Shown: positions 1 through 5,689 of the stretch, in pieces
How the letters are laid out: each line of letters starts with the position of its first letter
How positions within the stretch are numbered: the first letter of the stretch is position 1
NCBI GenBank assembly: GCA_030064795.1
Contig: JASJEI010000442.1
Span: forward strand, 1 to 7,757
DNA: 7,757 nucleotides
Origin: Pleurocapsa sp. MO_226.B13
Lineage (GTDB): Bacteria > Cyanobacteriota > Cyanobacteriia > Cyanobacteriales > Xenococcaceae
Reading direction: 5' to 3'
Program-made: the position numbers and the translations under genes
Notes under the pieces: model-generated
The model's database searches: none
Told to the model about the DNA's origin: nothing
The model's input: the letters and a program-made list of their open reading frames with translations, nothing else

Positions 1-39
1 TGCTCTCCTTGTTTTCCACGCATTAAATCTTTTTTGATG
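1..39 (-). pseudogene. IS5-type transposase pseudogene, distal fragment
   Basis: Read on the minus strand, positions 39 to 1 encode HQKRFNAWKTRRA. This aligns with the segment that follows the ERPKK motif in IS5-type (DDE_Tnp_4) transposases, which usually resembles KQKRYYSGKKKRH. It continues the transposase remnant at 2268-2660, from which it is separated by a hairpin element and a group II intron. The fragment runs off the left window edge, so the rest of the transposase should lie outside. The alignment is from memory of the family and is short, so this piece is less certain than the larger one. Confidence 0.5.
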
Positions 40-68
40 GCGAGGGATGCTGGGGTTTCCCCAGCTTG
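40..68. repeat. Hairpin (MITE-like) element, left half, split by the intron
   Basis: These bases hold the core GCTGGGG/CCCCAGC stem (49-55 with 59-65, loop TTT) plus the arm GGCGA-GGGAT. Joined to 2248-2261 across the intron, they make a 43-bp imperfect palindrome. The outer arm ATGGCGA pairs with TCGCCAT, then GGAT pairs with ATCC, then comes the 7-bp core. The element is flanked by TTGATG (CATCAA on the other strand) at 34-39 and 2262-2267, which looks like a target duplication. Confidence 0.6.
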
Positions 69-108
69 GTAGAGTCGAGGGAGAGTATTACCTCTCGCCC
101 CTCTCTGT
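69..108 (-). ncRNA. Group II intron domain VI with branch-point A
   Basis: The outer stem pairs AGAG (106-103) with CTCT (74-71), leaving an unpaired adenosine at position 75. An inner GAGAG/CTCTC stem closes a GTAAT-type loop. The intron then ends in AC at 70-69. This sets the 3' splice boundary between 69 and 68. Confidence 0.7.
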
Positions 109-110
109 TA

Positions 111-144
111 GATCTGTACGTGCGCCTTTCGGTGCATACAGCTC
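111..144 (-). ncRNA. Group II intron domain V
   Basis: This is the 34-nt catalytic hairpin, starting GAGCTGTA and ending TACAGATC on the minus strand, with a GAAA tetraloop and the two-nucleotide CG bulge. The AGC catalytic triad is present. Two pairs differ from the usual form. G3, normally in a wobble with U32, faces A, and the upper stem holds an A-C mismatch. Everything else fits the domain V consensus. Confidence 0.85.
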
Positions 145-154
145 CCGAAACTTT

Positions 155-1702
155 TTAGCTGTCGCTTTTGCTCATGTGTATGTAGTCATGACAAGATTCG
201 TGGATTGCTACTAGGTTGCTATGACTCCAGTTGTTGTGATTTCCATCTACATGGTGTAGATTTACTTTCTCGTTGCCTATGAGTTTTAATCCACAGGTTA
301 CACATGAATGGTTCTGCCTTTTTAGAGCTTTAGAGGTTTCTCCGTCATATAGTTTGCTATTGCGTTTGCTCCAGTACACTATGTCTCCATCAAATGGAGA
401 TTTATCTCCTTTAACGTTGACGAATTTATTTTCAGAGTAGGGAACTTTAGGAAACGCTATGTCTAGAAGTTTTTTACTAGAATAACGGTCTTGTTTTGTT
501 TCCCGATTGAACACCTTAAACGCTCTTTTCTGCATATAGTAAAGGCTATTTCTAGCCCCATCCATTTTGCAGTAGCGGTGGTAATTTCTCCATCCTCTAA
601 CGACGGGGGCTAATTTGCTAGCCTTGACTGTCGCGCCATAGTTCGAGTTATTGATGATGGATTTTGCTTTCTTATAGAAAGCTTTAAAGTTTTCTACCGA
701 AGGTCGGCTTCTGAACTTTCCATTCTTTTGGACTTGAAAATTCCAGCCCAAGAAGTCGAATCCATCTGTCGTTGCCGTCAGTTTAGTCTTTGTTTCGCTA
801 ATTTCCATTCCTCGTTTGGCAAGGAATTCTTTAACTTCGTCAAGTATCTCTTTAGCATCGTCTTGAGGTTTTAGAATGTAAATCATATCGTCTGCATATC
901 TGATACATTTCGATGTGATTAATCCTCTGGTGCTTTTATATTCACCAATATTCTCAATTCCGTTGAGTGCTATGTTAGCTAATAAGGGTGAAACGACCCC
1001 GCCTTGTGGCGTTCCTTGTTCTGGAAATCCTACATTTGTTCCTGCTTTAAGGCATCTGAAGATACCAAGCTTCAACCCTGAAGGGGCGATTAGGTTTTCC
1101 ATAATTGTGGAGTGTCTGATTCTATCGAAGCATTTCTTGATATCAATTTCGAGAACACGTTTATTGATACCTTTTACTCTCGTGTTTAGGTTATCGAACA
1201 GGTGTTTTTGAGCGCAATGAGTGCTTCTTCCTGGTCGGAACCCATAATTACGGGCGTGAAAGGTGGCTTCGTGTGCTGGTTCTAAAGCGTATTTAGCCAA
1301 GCATTGCCAGGCTCTATCGTTAATTGTGGGAACTTTGAGGATGCGTTTCGTACCATCTTTTTTAGGGATAGGTATTTCTCGTAGTCCTTGGTGTTTCCAG
1401 TTATTAACTTTTATCTTTAGTTCTTTTTCGAGTTCAAAGCGTTCTTGAAAATTCAAGTTGCATTTTCCATCGATACCAGCAGTTTTCTTTCCCTCGTTTA
1501 GCTGTGTTACTTGCCTAATGGCTAAGAATCTTGCTCCTTGGGAGCGGAGAATCAGCTTTTGCAGTGACCTTGCTTTTTGCGTATCTCCTGCTCGAACTGC
1601 TTTCCATACGCGCTTTTGTAAGCGGAAAGTCTCTTTTTGGAATTTCTTCCAAGGTAAGAATTCCCACGATTCACTATTAACTGTGTCAATGTGTCTAATC
1701 AT
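155..1702 (-). CDS. ltrA: Group II intron-encoded reverse transcriptase/maturase with HNH endonuclease domain
   Basis: This multifunctional protein (515 aa) helps the host intron splice, nicks the DNA target and copies the intron RNA by target-primed reverse transcription. Domains in order are: an N-terminal RT region (about 15-90); the RT fingers and palm, with GFRPGRS at 154-160, the first catalytic Asp at 187 in DIKKCFD, TPQGG at 231-235 and the catalytic YADD at 269-272; maturase domain X (about 330-420, with WRNYHRY at 371-377); and an HNH endonuclease (about 460-510) with CVTC at 467-470, HH at 483-484, N496 and the C504-to-H509 region. Length and layout are normal for chloroplast-like bacterial introns, and no frameshift or missing catalytic residue is visible. 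The ATG at 1702 is preceded by GGAG at 1709-1712, supporting this start. The symbol is the generic one for the family. Confidence 0.95.
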   Translation of the reverse strand: MIRHIDTVNSESWEFLPWKKFQKETFRLQKRVWKAVRAGDTQKARSLQKLILRSQGARFLAIRQVTQLNEGKKTAGIDGKCNLNFQERFELEKELKIKVNNWKHQGLREIPIPKKDGTKRILKVPTINDRAWQCLAKYALEPAHEATFHARNYGFRPGRSTHCAQKHLFDNLNTRVKGINKRVLEIDIKKCFDRIRHSTIMENLIAPSGLKLGIFRCLKAGTNVGFPEQGTPQGGVVSPLLANIALNGIENIGEYKSTRGLITSKCIRYADDMIYILKPQDDAKEILDEVKEFLAKRGMEISETKTKLTATTDGFDFLGWNFQVQKNGKFRSRPSVENFKAFYKKAKSIINNSNYGATVKASKLAPVVRGWRNYHRYCKMDGARNSLYYMQKRAFKVFNRETKQDRYSSKKLLDIAFPKVPYSENKFVNVKGDKSPFDGDIVYWSKRNSKLYDGETSKALKRQNHSCVTCGLKLIGNEKVNLHHVDGNHNNWSHSNLVAIHESCHDYIHMSKSDS

Positions 1703-2247
1703 GCTTTACTCCAGTTTGTATGTTCTAAGTTCCTCAGACCAATTACGGTCTGTCCTACCCGAATCTAAGGGATTAATCCTCTCGTCTGGTCTACCGCAGA
1801 TACGACCTATCCACAGACCTTAGATTCGTTTTTTATTCGTTCCGTTCGATTGATGTTTATATTCCTTTAGGTAGAACCAATTAAACCGCCTGAATCCCAT
1901 ACTCATGCCAATGTCTTGAACAAAACTTGGCGGGATACATAACTCAGGCAATCTCGGACTTAGGATTGCGTCCGTATTGGCGTAGGTTTCTTTTCTAGGT
2001 TCTGTTTTACCTTGGGAATTCCCTATTAGCGTCAGTGTCCCCTGCAATTGAGGTCTGGTTACGCCCTGTTCCCAGCTTCGCTCTGTAGAATTCCGAGTCT
2101 ACTCGGCGTGGGCAGGTAAGGAGTCACCCGTGAGTTTCGGGGGGAAGACTTGCACCTCCATCAATCAAGCAGTTATCATCTGGCTGAAAGGCTAGAAGCC
2201 CTGATTTATATGGGTTTTATCCCACTTTCGTCAGGAACGAATCGCAC

Positions 2248-2261
2248 ATCCAATCGCCATG
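2248..2261. repeat. Hairpin (MITE-like) element, right half
   Basis: This is the 5' exon side of the intron. It contains ATCC and TCGCCAT, which pair with GGAT and ATGGCGA in positions 38-48 on the far side of the intron. It is followed at 2262-2267 by the TTGATG direct repeat that also occurs at 34-39. The pairing exists only when the intron is removed, so the hairpin was there before the intron arrived. Confidence 0.6.
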
Positions 2262-2267
2262 TTGATG

Positions 2268-2660
2268 TTTTTTGGGTCTTTCAATTGGACTTGACCTTAC
2301 ATCCATTAAAATTAATTTTTCATTAAGAGAATTTTCCAATAAAGTTTTCTTCCCTGGCCAACTGAATTTTCGCTCCTTTAATTAAAATATTTTCAACTTT
2401 TTTAACTATACGAAATACTGTAGATTCGGCTATTTTCCAGTATGCATGATATATGAAAATAGCTTCGATATTCCCTCCAGTATTGAAGCGTTACTAAAAC
2501 CCGATCTTCAATAATTAATTTGACTCGACGCCCTGGTTTTTTCTTATGTTTTTCTTCTGCTTTTACCAAGCGTACCATTAACCGAAAAGTTTGCCGTTTA
2601 ACTCCAGTAAACCGCTTAAATTCTCAGCCACGAAAGTTTAATAGCTTGCCAATATTTCAT
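2268..2660 (-). pseudogene. IS5-type transposase pseudogene, N-terminal part, frameshifted
   Basis: This was a DDE transposase (HTH plus DDE_Tnp_4 type, IS5 family). From ATG at 2660 the reading starts MKYWQAIKLSW and then breaks. A second frame gives EFKRFTGVKRQTFRLMVRLV, then KKKPGRR and LVTLQYWREYRSYFHI. A third frame gives KIAESTVFRIVKKVENILIK. A fourth gives WPGKKTLLENSL and MDVRSSPIERPKK, which holds the first catalytic Asp of the DDE triad. In this order the pieces match the N-terminal half of the family as I remember it. At least three frame changes make it dead. Homology stops at the CATCAA repeat of the hairpin element and resumes at 39 on the other side of the intron. Assignment to the IS5 family is from motif memory. 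Confidence 0.82.
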
Positions 2661-2662
2661 GC

Positions 2663-2674
2663 TTGATTAATCAA
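2663..2674. repeat. 12-bp perfect palindrome near the transposase start
   Basis: TTGATTAATCAA is a perfect palindrome just upstream of the transposase ATG. It lies in the terminal region of the insertion sequence, between the transposase and the kinase remnant (about 2661-2705). It may be part of the element end or a protein-binding site. No matching terminal inverted repeat can be tested, because the other end lies outside the window. Confidence 0.35.
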
Positions 2675-2708
2675 AAAGTAAAACTTCTCATCATACCATA
2701 AAATATTT

Positions 2709-3806
2709 TTGCAAGAGTTCTATTGGCAAGAACAAACAGAATTAGATACTTGCCTCCTAAACATTTTTGATTCCCAAGGCGAACTATTTGCTTTATGCTG
2801 TGAGGTTGTAGAAACTGGTAAAGCTGTCTCGACCGAATATTATTTAGAAGCTCACGAGCCAAAAAATCAAGCTAAAGTTTTTGAAATTAGAATTAGCCAG
2901 CTAGAAGATGGCTTTGTTGCTGTTTGGCGAGATATTACAGAACGTATTCAAATCAAACAAGCTTTAGAACAAAGTGAAACTAAGTTTCGCGCTTTAGTAA
3001 CTCAAGCACCTGTGGGTATTTTTCAAACTAACTGCGAAGGAGACTGTGTCTATGTCAATCCTCGCTGGCTAGAAATTACTGGACTGTCAAAAGAAGAAGC
3101 CATGGGTAAAGGCTGGAGTAATGCTTTGCATCCTGAAGATAAAGCCAGAGTTTATCAACAATGGTACGAAACTGTTGGATTGGGAAAAGAGTTTGCCTCA
3201 GAATATCGTTTTCAGTCTCCCGATGGTTTATCCCCGAATGGGGGTTTATCCCCGAATGGGGGTTTATCCCCGAATGGGGGTTTATCCCCGAATGGGGGTT
3301 TATCCCCGAATGGGGGCAAAATAACTTGGGTATCAGGAACAGCAGTAGTTATGTATAGCGATCGCGGAGAGCGTATTGGTTATTTTGGCACGATTATTGA
3401 CATTAGCGAGCGCAAACAAGCAGAAGCTCTCTCAAAGCAACAAAAAGGGCAATTAGTTGCTATTAACCAGGACTTACAGCATACAACTTCTTTATTAAAA
3501 AAACGCAATCAAGAACTAGACGAATTTACCTATGTAGTCTCTCACGATCTTAAAGCACCCCTACGAGCAATCTGCCATCTTTCAGAATGGATTGAAGAAG
3601 ACTTAGAAGACAAACTCGACGACGATACCAGACAAAATCTGAAATTATTAAAAAGTCGGGTTAATAGAATGCAGATGTTTATCCAGTCTTTACTTGAGTA
3701 TTCACGGGTAGGGCGAGAACAAACCCGATTGGAAAAGGTTGCAGTTAAAGATTTACTAGTAGATTGTAAATTATTCTTTAGCTTTAGTATATTTAGTAAT
3801 TTTTAA
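2709..3806 (+). pseudogene. Sensor histidine kinase remnant (PAS-PAS-HisKA), truncated at both ends
   Basis: An intact kinase of this type senses a signal through PAS domains and phosphorylates a response regulator. What remains is: the C-terminal half of a PAS domain (about 1-78, ending in DITERIQIKQALEQSE); a full PAS domain (about 92-235, ending in IIDISERKQAE); a short coiled linker; and a HisKA domain (about 266-335) with the phospho-accepting His279 in SHDLKAPLRA. The N-terminus has no ATG. The frame opens after a TAA at 2679, and the only nearby start is TTG at 2709, at the edge of the insertion sequence. After VAVKDLLVD the homology stops near 3765 and 13 unrelated residues lead to the stop, so the HATPase_c catalytic domain is absent. 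It cannot autophosphorylate alone. Residues 174-203 are five LSPNGG repeats. Confidence 0.85.
3225..3316 (+). repeat. Five perfect 18-bp tandem repeats inside the kinase PAS domain
   Basis: The unit GGTTTATCCCCGAATGGG occurs five times without a change (3225-3314), followed by GG. Each unit holds CCCC-GAAT-GGGG, a small inverted repeat. In frame they encode LSPNGG five times between PDG and KITWV, a loop between PAS beta strands. Removing exactly 90 bp restores GAT-GGC-AAA (Asp-Gly-Lys), the usual PDGK of this PAS family. The insertion is therefore a clean multiple of three. Confidence 0.95.
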
Positions 3807-3832
3807 TAAACAGGTTGACAATTAAAGAATAA
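3771..3832. repeat. 10-bp inverted repeat at the kinase break
   Basis: TTATTCTTTA (3771-3780) is perfectly complementary to TAAAGAATAA (3823-3832) across a 42-nt AT-rich spacer. It begins within a few bases of where kinase homology ends (about 3765). It also lies between two convergent genes. It could be the footprint of a small element that removed the ATPase domain, or a weak bidirectional terminator. Chance is also possible in such AT-rich DNA. Confidence 0.3.
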
Positions 3833-3835
3833 ACC

Positions 3836-4444
3836 TTATTGTAGTAGTTCTGTCTGAGAGTCGAGCTTGTCAAGTTGATTTATTTCGGCATTTTCTCGGA
3901 CAGAATAGTAACTAAACAAACCATAAAAAGTAATTGCAGCAACACCAAATACTACACCGAACGATCGATGATGCTCTTGCCAAAATTTAGCGATACTTTT
4001 GGAGCAATTTTTAATCGACTTTAAGGCGTGCTGATTTTTGTTTTGTGTTTGTTTACTAACTCGATCGCGAGCCTTAATCAACTGTATTTGCTTGAAATTT
4101 AATTCATATTTGCGATCGCAATTATTGTTAAGCTTTTGTTGCCAAGCCTCTAATACTTCTCTAGCAAAAATCAAGTTGTTAATTTTTTCTTCTAATCTAA
4201 TTAATCGAGGTATTTCTGCATCTATAACCTTAAGTAAAGAGGAAATTTTCTTGGTCAAGAATATTTTTTCTAGCTCGGTTGTGGCTTGATTATTAAATTT
4301 ATTTAAGTTATCTATTTCTGTAGGCAGTGAATGCAAATTGTCTTGAATAGCCTGCATTTGACAAAGAAGGGGAAGCCAATTGTCTAAAATAATAATCAGA
4401 CACTCTAGATCTTGCTGTTCAATATTTTGTTGACTTCTTTTCAT
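3836..4444 (-). CDS. Hypothetical protein with coiled coil and C-terminal membrane anchor
   Basis: I do not recognise this 202-aa protein. The N-terminal 150 residues are polar, rich in Gln, Asn, Lys and Leu, and predicted by eye to be mostly helical, with leucine spacing that suggests coiled coil at about 30-125. Residues 161-181 (around VVFGVAAITFYGLF) form a single membrane segment preceded by the basic stretch HHR. A 21-residue tail with several acidic residues follows. The layout is that of a tail-anchored membrane protein with a large cytoplasmic helical part. The ATG at 4444 has no clear Shine-Dalgarno sequence. The gene contains a HIP1 octamer at 4112, so it has long been part of the host genome. 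It converges on the dead kinase, and its stop lies 29 bp from the kinase stop. No function is proposed. Confidence 0.75.
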   Translation of the reverse strand: MKRSQQNIEQQDLECLIIILDNWLPLLCQMQAIQDNLHSLPTEIDNLNKFNNQATTELEKIFLTKKISSLLKVIDAEIPRLIRLEEKINNLIFAREVLEAWQQKLNNNCDRKYELNFKQIQLIKARDRVSKQTQNKNQHALKSIKNCSKSIAKFWQEHHRSFGVVFGVAAITFYGLFSYYSVRENAEINQLDKLDSQTELLQ

Positions 4445-4557
4445 TTTGCTATTGGAAAGAATAAATTTTTTAAAACCTTCAATAAGCTTGCTGCGCTCGC
4501 TATAATAATTCAGTATACTATCAAATTTTTATTCTTAGTTATATACAGCTAATATAT

Positions 4558-4583
4558 ATTTTTTATTTAATTAAATAAAAAAT
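4558..4583. repeat. 26-bp perfect AT palindrome
   Basis: Thirteen bases on each side of the centre at 4570/4571 (TTTAATTAAA in the middle) are perfectly complementary, and the whole stretch is A and T only. It lies directly after the psb35 terminator stem, in the minus direction, and supplies its T tract. It is upstream of the start of the hypothetical gene on the same strand. Confidence 0.7.
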
Positions 4584-4605
4584 TAGACCCTGAAAACCAG
4601 AGTCT
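4577..4605 (-). terminator. Intrinsic terminator of psb35
   Basis: On the minus strand AGACTCTG (4605-4598) pairs with CAGGGTCT (4592-4585) through eight positions with one mismatch, around a 5-nt loop. TTTTTT follows two bases later at 4582-4577. It lies about 75 nt downstream of the psb35 stop. It should separate psb35 from the hypothetical gene further along the same strand. Confidence 0.7.
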
Positions 4606-4678
4606 CTGTTCGCTCACTTAACCTATTGTTAAATTGCTCGACTAAACTTAATCGAATAAGCCAGGTTGAAAATCAGAA

Positions 4679-4861
4679 CTACTTGTCAATATTGGGAACG
4701 ATATCGGGACGCTCTTTGTCTTCCCAACCAGCAGGACGCTTAGAATTGTACCAGGCGATCGAACCAATAGTAACGGCAGCAACAAAACCCAATCCTAATA
4801 CTATTGTTGCTGCGTAAGGGAAATGAGGCTCGCTACTGGCAATCTGTAATAATAAATTCAT
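4679..4861 (-). CDS. psb35: Photosystem II protein Psb35 (Psb35-related)
   Basis: This is a 60-aa single-pass thylakoid membrane protein. In Synechocystis, Psb35 is reported to stabilise the CP47 assembly module of photosystem II together with high-light-inducible proteins. Residues 1-16 are a short N-terminal stretch, and about 17-37 (ATIVLGLGFVAAVTIGSIAW) form the membrane helix. The conserved-looking tail WYNSKRPAGWEDKERPDIVP follows and is the part I recognise. AGAGGA at 4873-4878 lies 11 nt before the ATG and supports the start. The gene stands alone, with a promoter candidate upstream and an intrinsic terminator downstream. The name rests on remembered family sequence; the alternative is an unnamed cyanobacterial small membrane protein. 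Confidence 0.7.
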   Translation of the reverse strand: MNLLLQIASSEPHFPYAATIVLGLGFVAAVTIGSIAWYNSKRPAGWEDKERPDIVPNIDK

Positions 4862-4890
4862 AAATTTTGTTTTCCTCTATTTTTCAAGTA

Positions 4891-4920
4891 TTTATACTAT
4901 CTATAAACTTATCTCGTCTA
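4891..4920 (-). promoter_or_regulatory. Candidate psb35 promoter
   Basis: On the minus strand TAGACG (4920-4915) and TATAAA (4896-4891) are separated by 18 bp, resembling -35 and -10 boxes. Transcription would start near 4884, leaving a leader of about 22 nt that contains the AGAGGA ribosome-binding site. Identification is by eye only. Confidence 0.35.
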
Positions 4921-5172
4921 TTTTTACTTTCACATCTCTCTTACTATAGATACACGATCGGTCTGGAGATAGATTATCGAGTAAAAATTACTAGTCTTCT
5001 ATCTTAAAGCATAAATCTGCCATCTTAATATATCTTGAGATAGATAGTAATTATTAATTTTTATTGATAACTTAAAAAGCAACAAATAATAAACAATAAT
5101 TTAACTACAGTAAGACAAATATCAAGCAATAATAATAGCGGGGTAAACGATTGATTACGCTTCTGAGCTAAA

Positions 5173-5206
5173 AAGTAACTAGAGATTAACACTGTTACTT
5201 CGTAAC
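5173..5206 (+). promoter_or_regulatory. Overlapping, mutually exclusive hairpins upstream of the DUF2294 pair
   Basis: AAGTAAC (5173-5179) can pair fully with GTTACTT (5194-5200). Alternatively, GTTAC (5194-5198) can pair with GTAAC (5202-5206) around the loop TTC. The middle strand is shared, so only one fold can form at a time. It lies about 60 bp before the first ATG. It could be an operator or leader structure; no regulator is identifiable. Confidence 0.35.
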
Positions 5207-5266
5207 TTGCTACAACTTAACCAACTTACGGACGAAGGTCTAAATTGAAATAATACTAGATTAATA

Positions 5267-5662
5267 ATGACGGATAATTTACTAACTCGCGGACAGCTAG
5301 AGAGGCAACTTTCTCAAGAAATACAGGCATTTTATCGTCTGCACCTAGAGCATCGACCTTCAAAGGTAATTTGTCAACTTTTTAGCACTAAGTTAGCGAT
5401 AATCATTGAAAACTCGATTACAAATGCCGAACAAATTTTAGTGGAAGAGGGAAAAAATGATTTAGCTCAAGAGGTACGTTCAAATCTAGATGAGGCTATT
5501 CAACCAGATCTTAGACAACTGATTGAGAAAATTTTGAGAGTAAAAATCATCGATATTCTGAGTGATGCTACTTTCGACACTGGACGTACGGGGATTATTG
5601 CGATCTTGAATAAAACTCCTCAAGTGCGTAATCCAGAAAGTATTCCCAAGTTAAAAAAGTAA
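5267..5662 (+). CDS. DUF2294 (MpsC-like) domain protein, first of a tandem pair
   Basis: This small soluble protein (131 aa) is of the DUF2294 family, which databases also link by name to MpsC of a Na+-translocating membrane-potential system. Its biochemical role is not established. The family pattern is visible: an N-terminal helix LSQEIQAFYRLHLEH (15-29), a beta strand LAIIIENSIT (43-52), then LAQEVRSNLDEAIQPDLRQL (66-85), and VKIIDILSDATFDTGRTGIIAI (92-113). The GKGP turn common in the family is replaced by HRPSK. There is no signal peptide or membrane segment. The ATG at 5267 has no clear Shine-Dalgarno sequence, but the fit to the family at residue 10 onward supports it. The second copy follows 27 bp later, so they are likely one transcript. 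Confidence 0.78.
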   Translation: MTDNLLTRGQLERQLSQEIQAFYRLHLEHRPSKVICQLFSTKLAIIIENSITNAEQILVEEGKNDLAQEVRSNLDEAIQPDLRQLIEKILRVKIIDILSDATFDTGRTGIIAILNKTPQVRNPESIPKLKK

Positions 5663-5689
5663 GAATTTATTGAAAAATTACTACTATCA

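Larger units (their letters stand above)
69..2247 (-). mobile_element. Group II intron (bacterial, chloroplast-like IIB type), full length
   Basis: This is a self-splicing retroelement of 2179 nt. The 5' end on the minus strand is GTGCG at 2247-2243, matching the GUGYG consensus. Domain I to III RNA and the start of the domain IV loop occupy about 1703-2247. The maturase ORF fills domain IV, with its stop codon 10 nt before domain V (111-144). Domain VI follows and ends in CTCTAC, with a bulged adenosine at position 75, seven nucleotides from the 3' end, as expected for the branch point. No HIP1 octamer occurs inside the intron, although five occur in the host DNA, which fits acquisition from outside. 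The boundaries are inferred from consensus ends and domain VI geometry. The pairing of exon-binding sites was not resolved. It could be active or inactive; see the domain V mismatches. Confidence 0.88.
4862..5266. other. 405-bp divergent intergenic region
   Basis: This AT-rich region separates psb35 (minus) from the DUF2294 pair (plus) and must hold both promoters. It contains the psb35 promoter candidate at the left and overlapping hairpins at 5173-5206. TAATAC at 5251 is a weak -10 candidate for the DUF2294 pair. I see no open reading frame, RNA gene or known riboswitch in the rest. Confidence 0.6.

Noticed and set aside
49..65. Rho-independent terminator of a neighbouring gene
   Set aside because: The GC-rich stem has no T tract directly after it on either strand, and it is better explained as the core of a larger palindrome split by the intron.
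155..1702. Diversity-generating retroelement or retron reverse transcriptase
   Set aside because: The protein has a maturase domain and an HNH domain, and the flanks have group II intron ends with domains V and VI; no template or variable repeat is seen.
915..1823. Several plus-strand open frames opposite the maturase
   Set aside because: They are antisense shadows of a gene with clear RT motifs.
1820..2047. Minus-strand open frame of 75 codons
   Set aside because: It lies wholly in the structured domain I to IV RNA of the group II intron and has no protein-like pattern.
2671..2862. Minus-strand open frame across the IS/kinase junction
   Set aside because: It spans two unrelated sequences and is antisense to the kinase remnant.
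3225..3316. CRISPR array
   Set aside because: The 18-bp units are directly adjacent with no spacers and keep a coding frame.
3121..3358. Open frames reading YPRMGV or FIPEWG repeats
   Set aside because: They are the 18-bp repeats read in the wrong frames; the LSPNGG frame continues PAS homology on both sides.
4038..4289. Plus-strand open frame within the hypothetical gene
   Set aside because: It is a shadow of the longer minus-strand frame and has no ribosome-binding site.
4626..4817. Plus-strand open frame opposite psb35
   Set aside because: It is antisense to a gene with a good ribosome-binding site, membrane helix and terminator.
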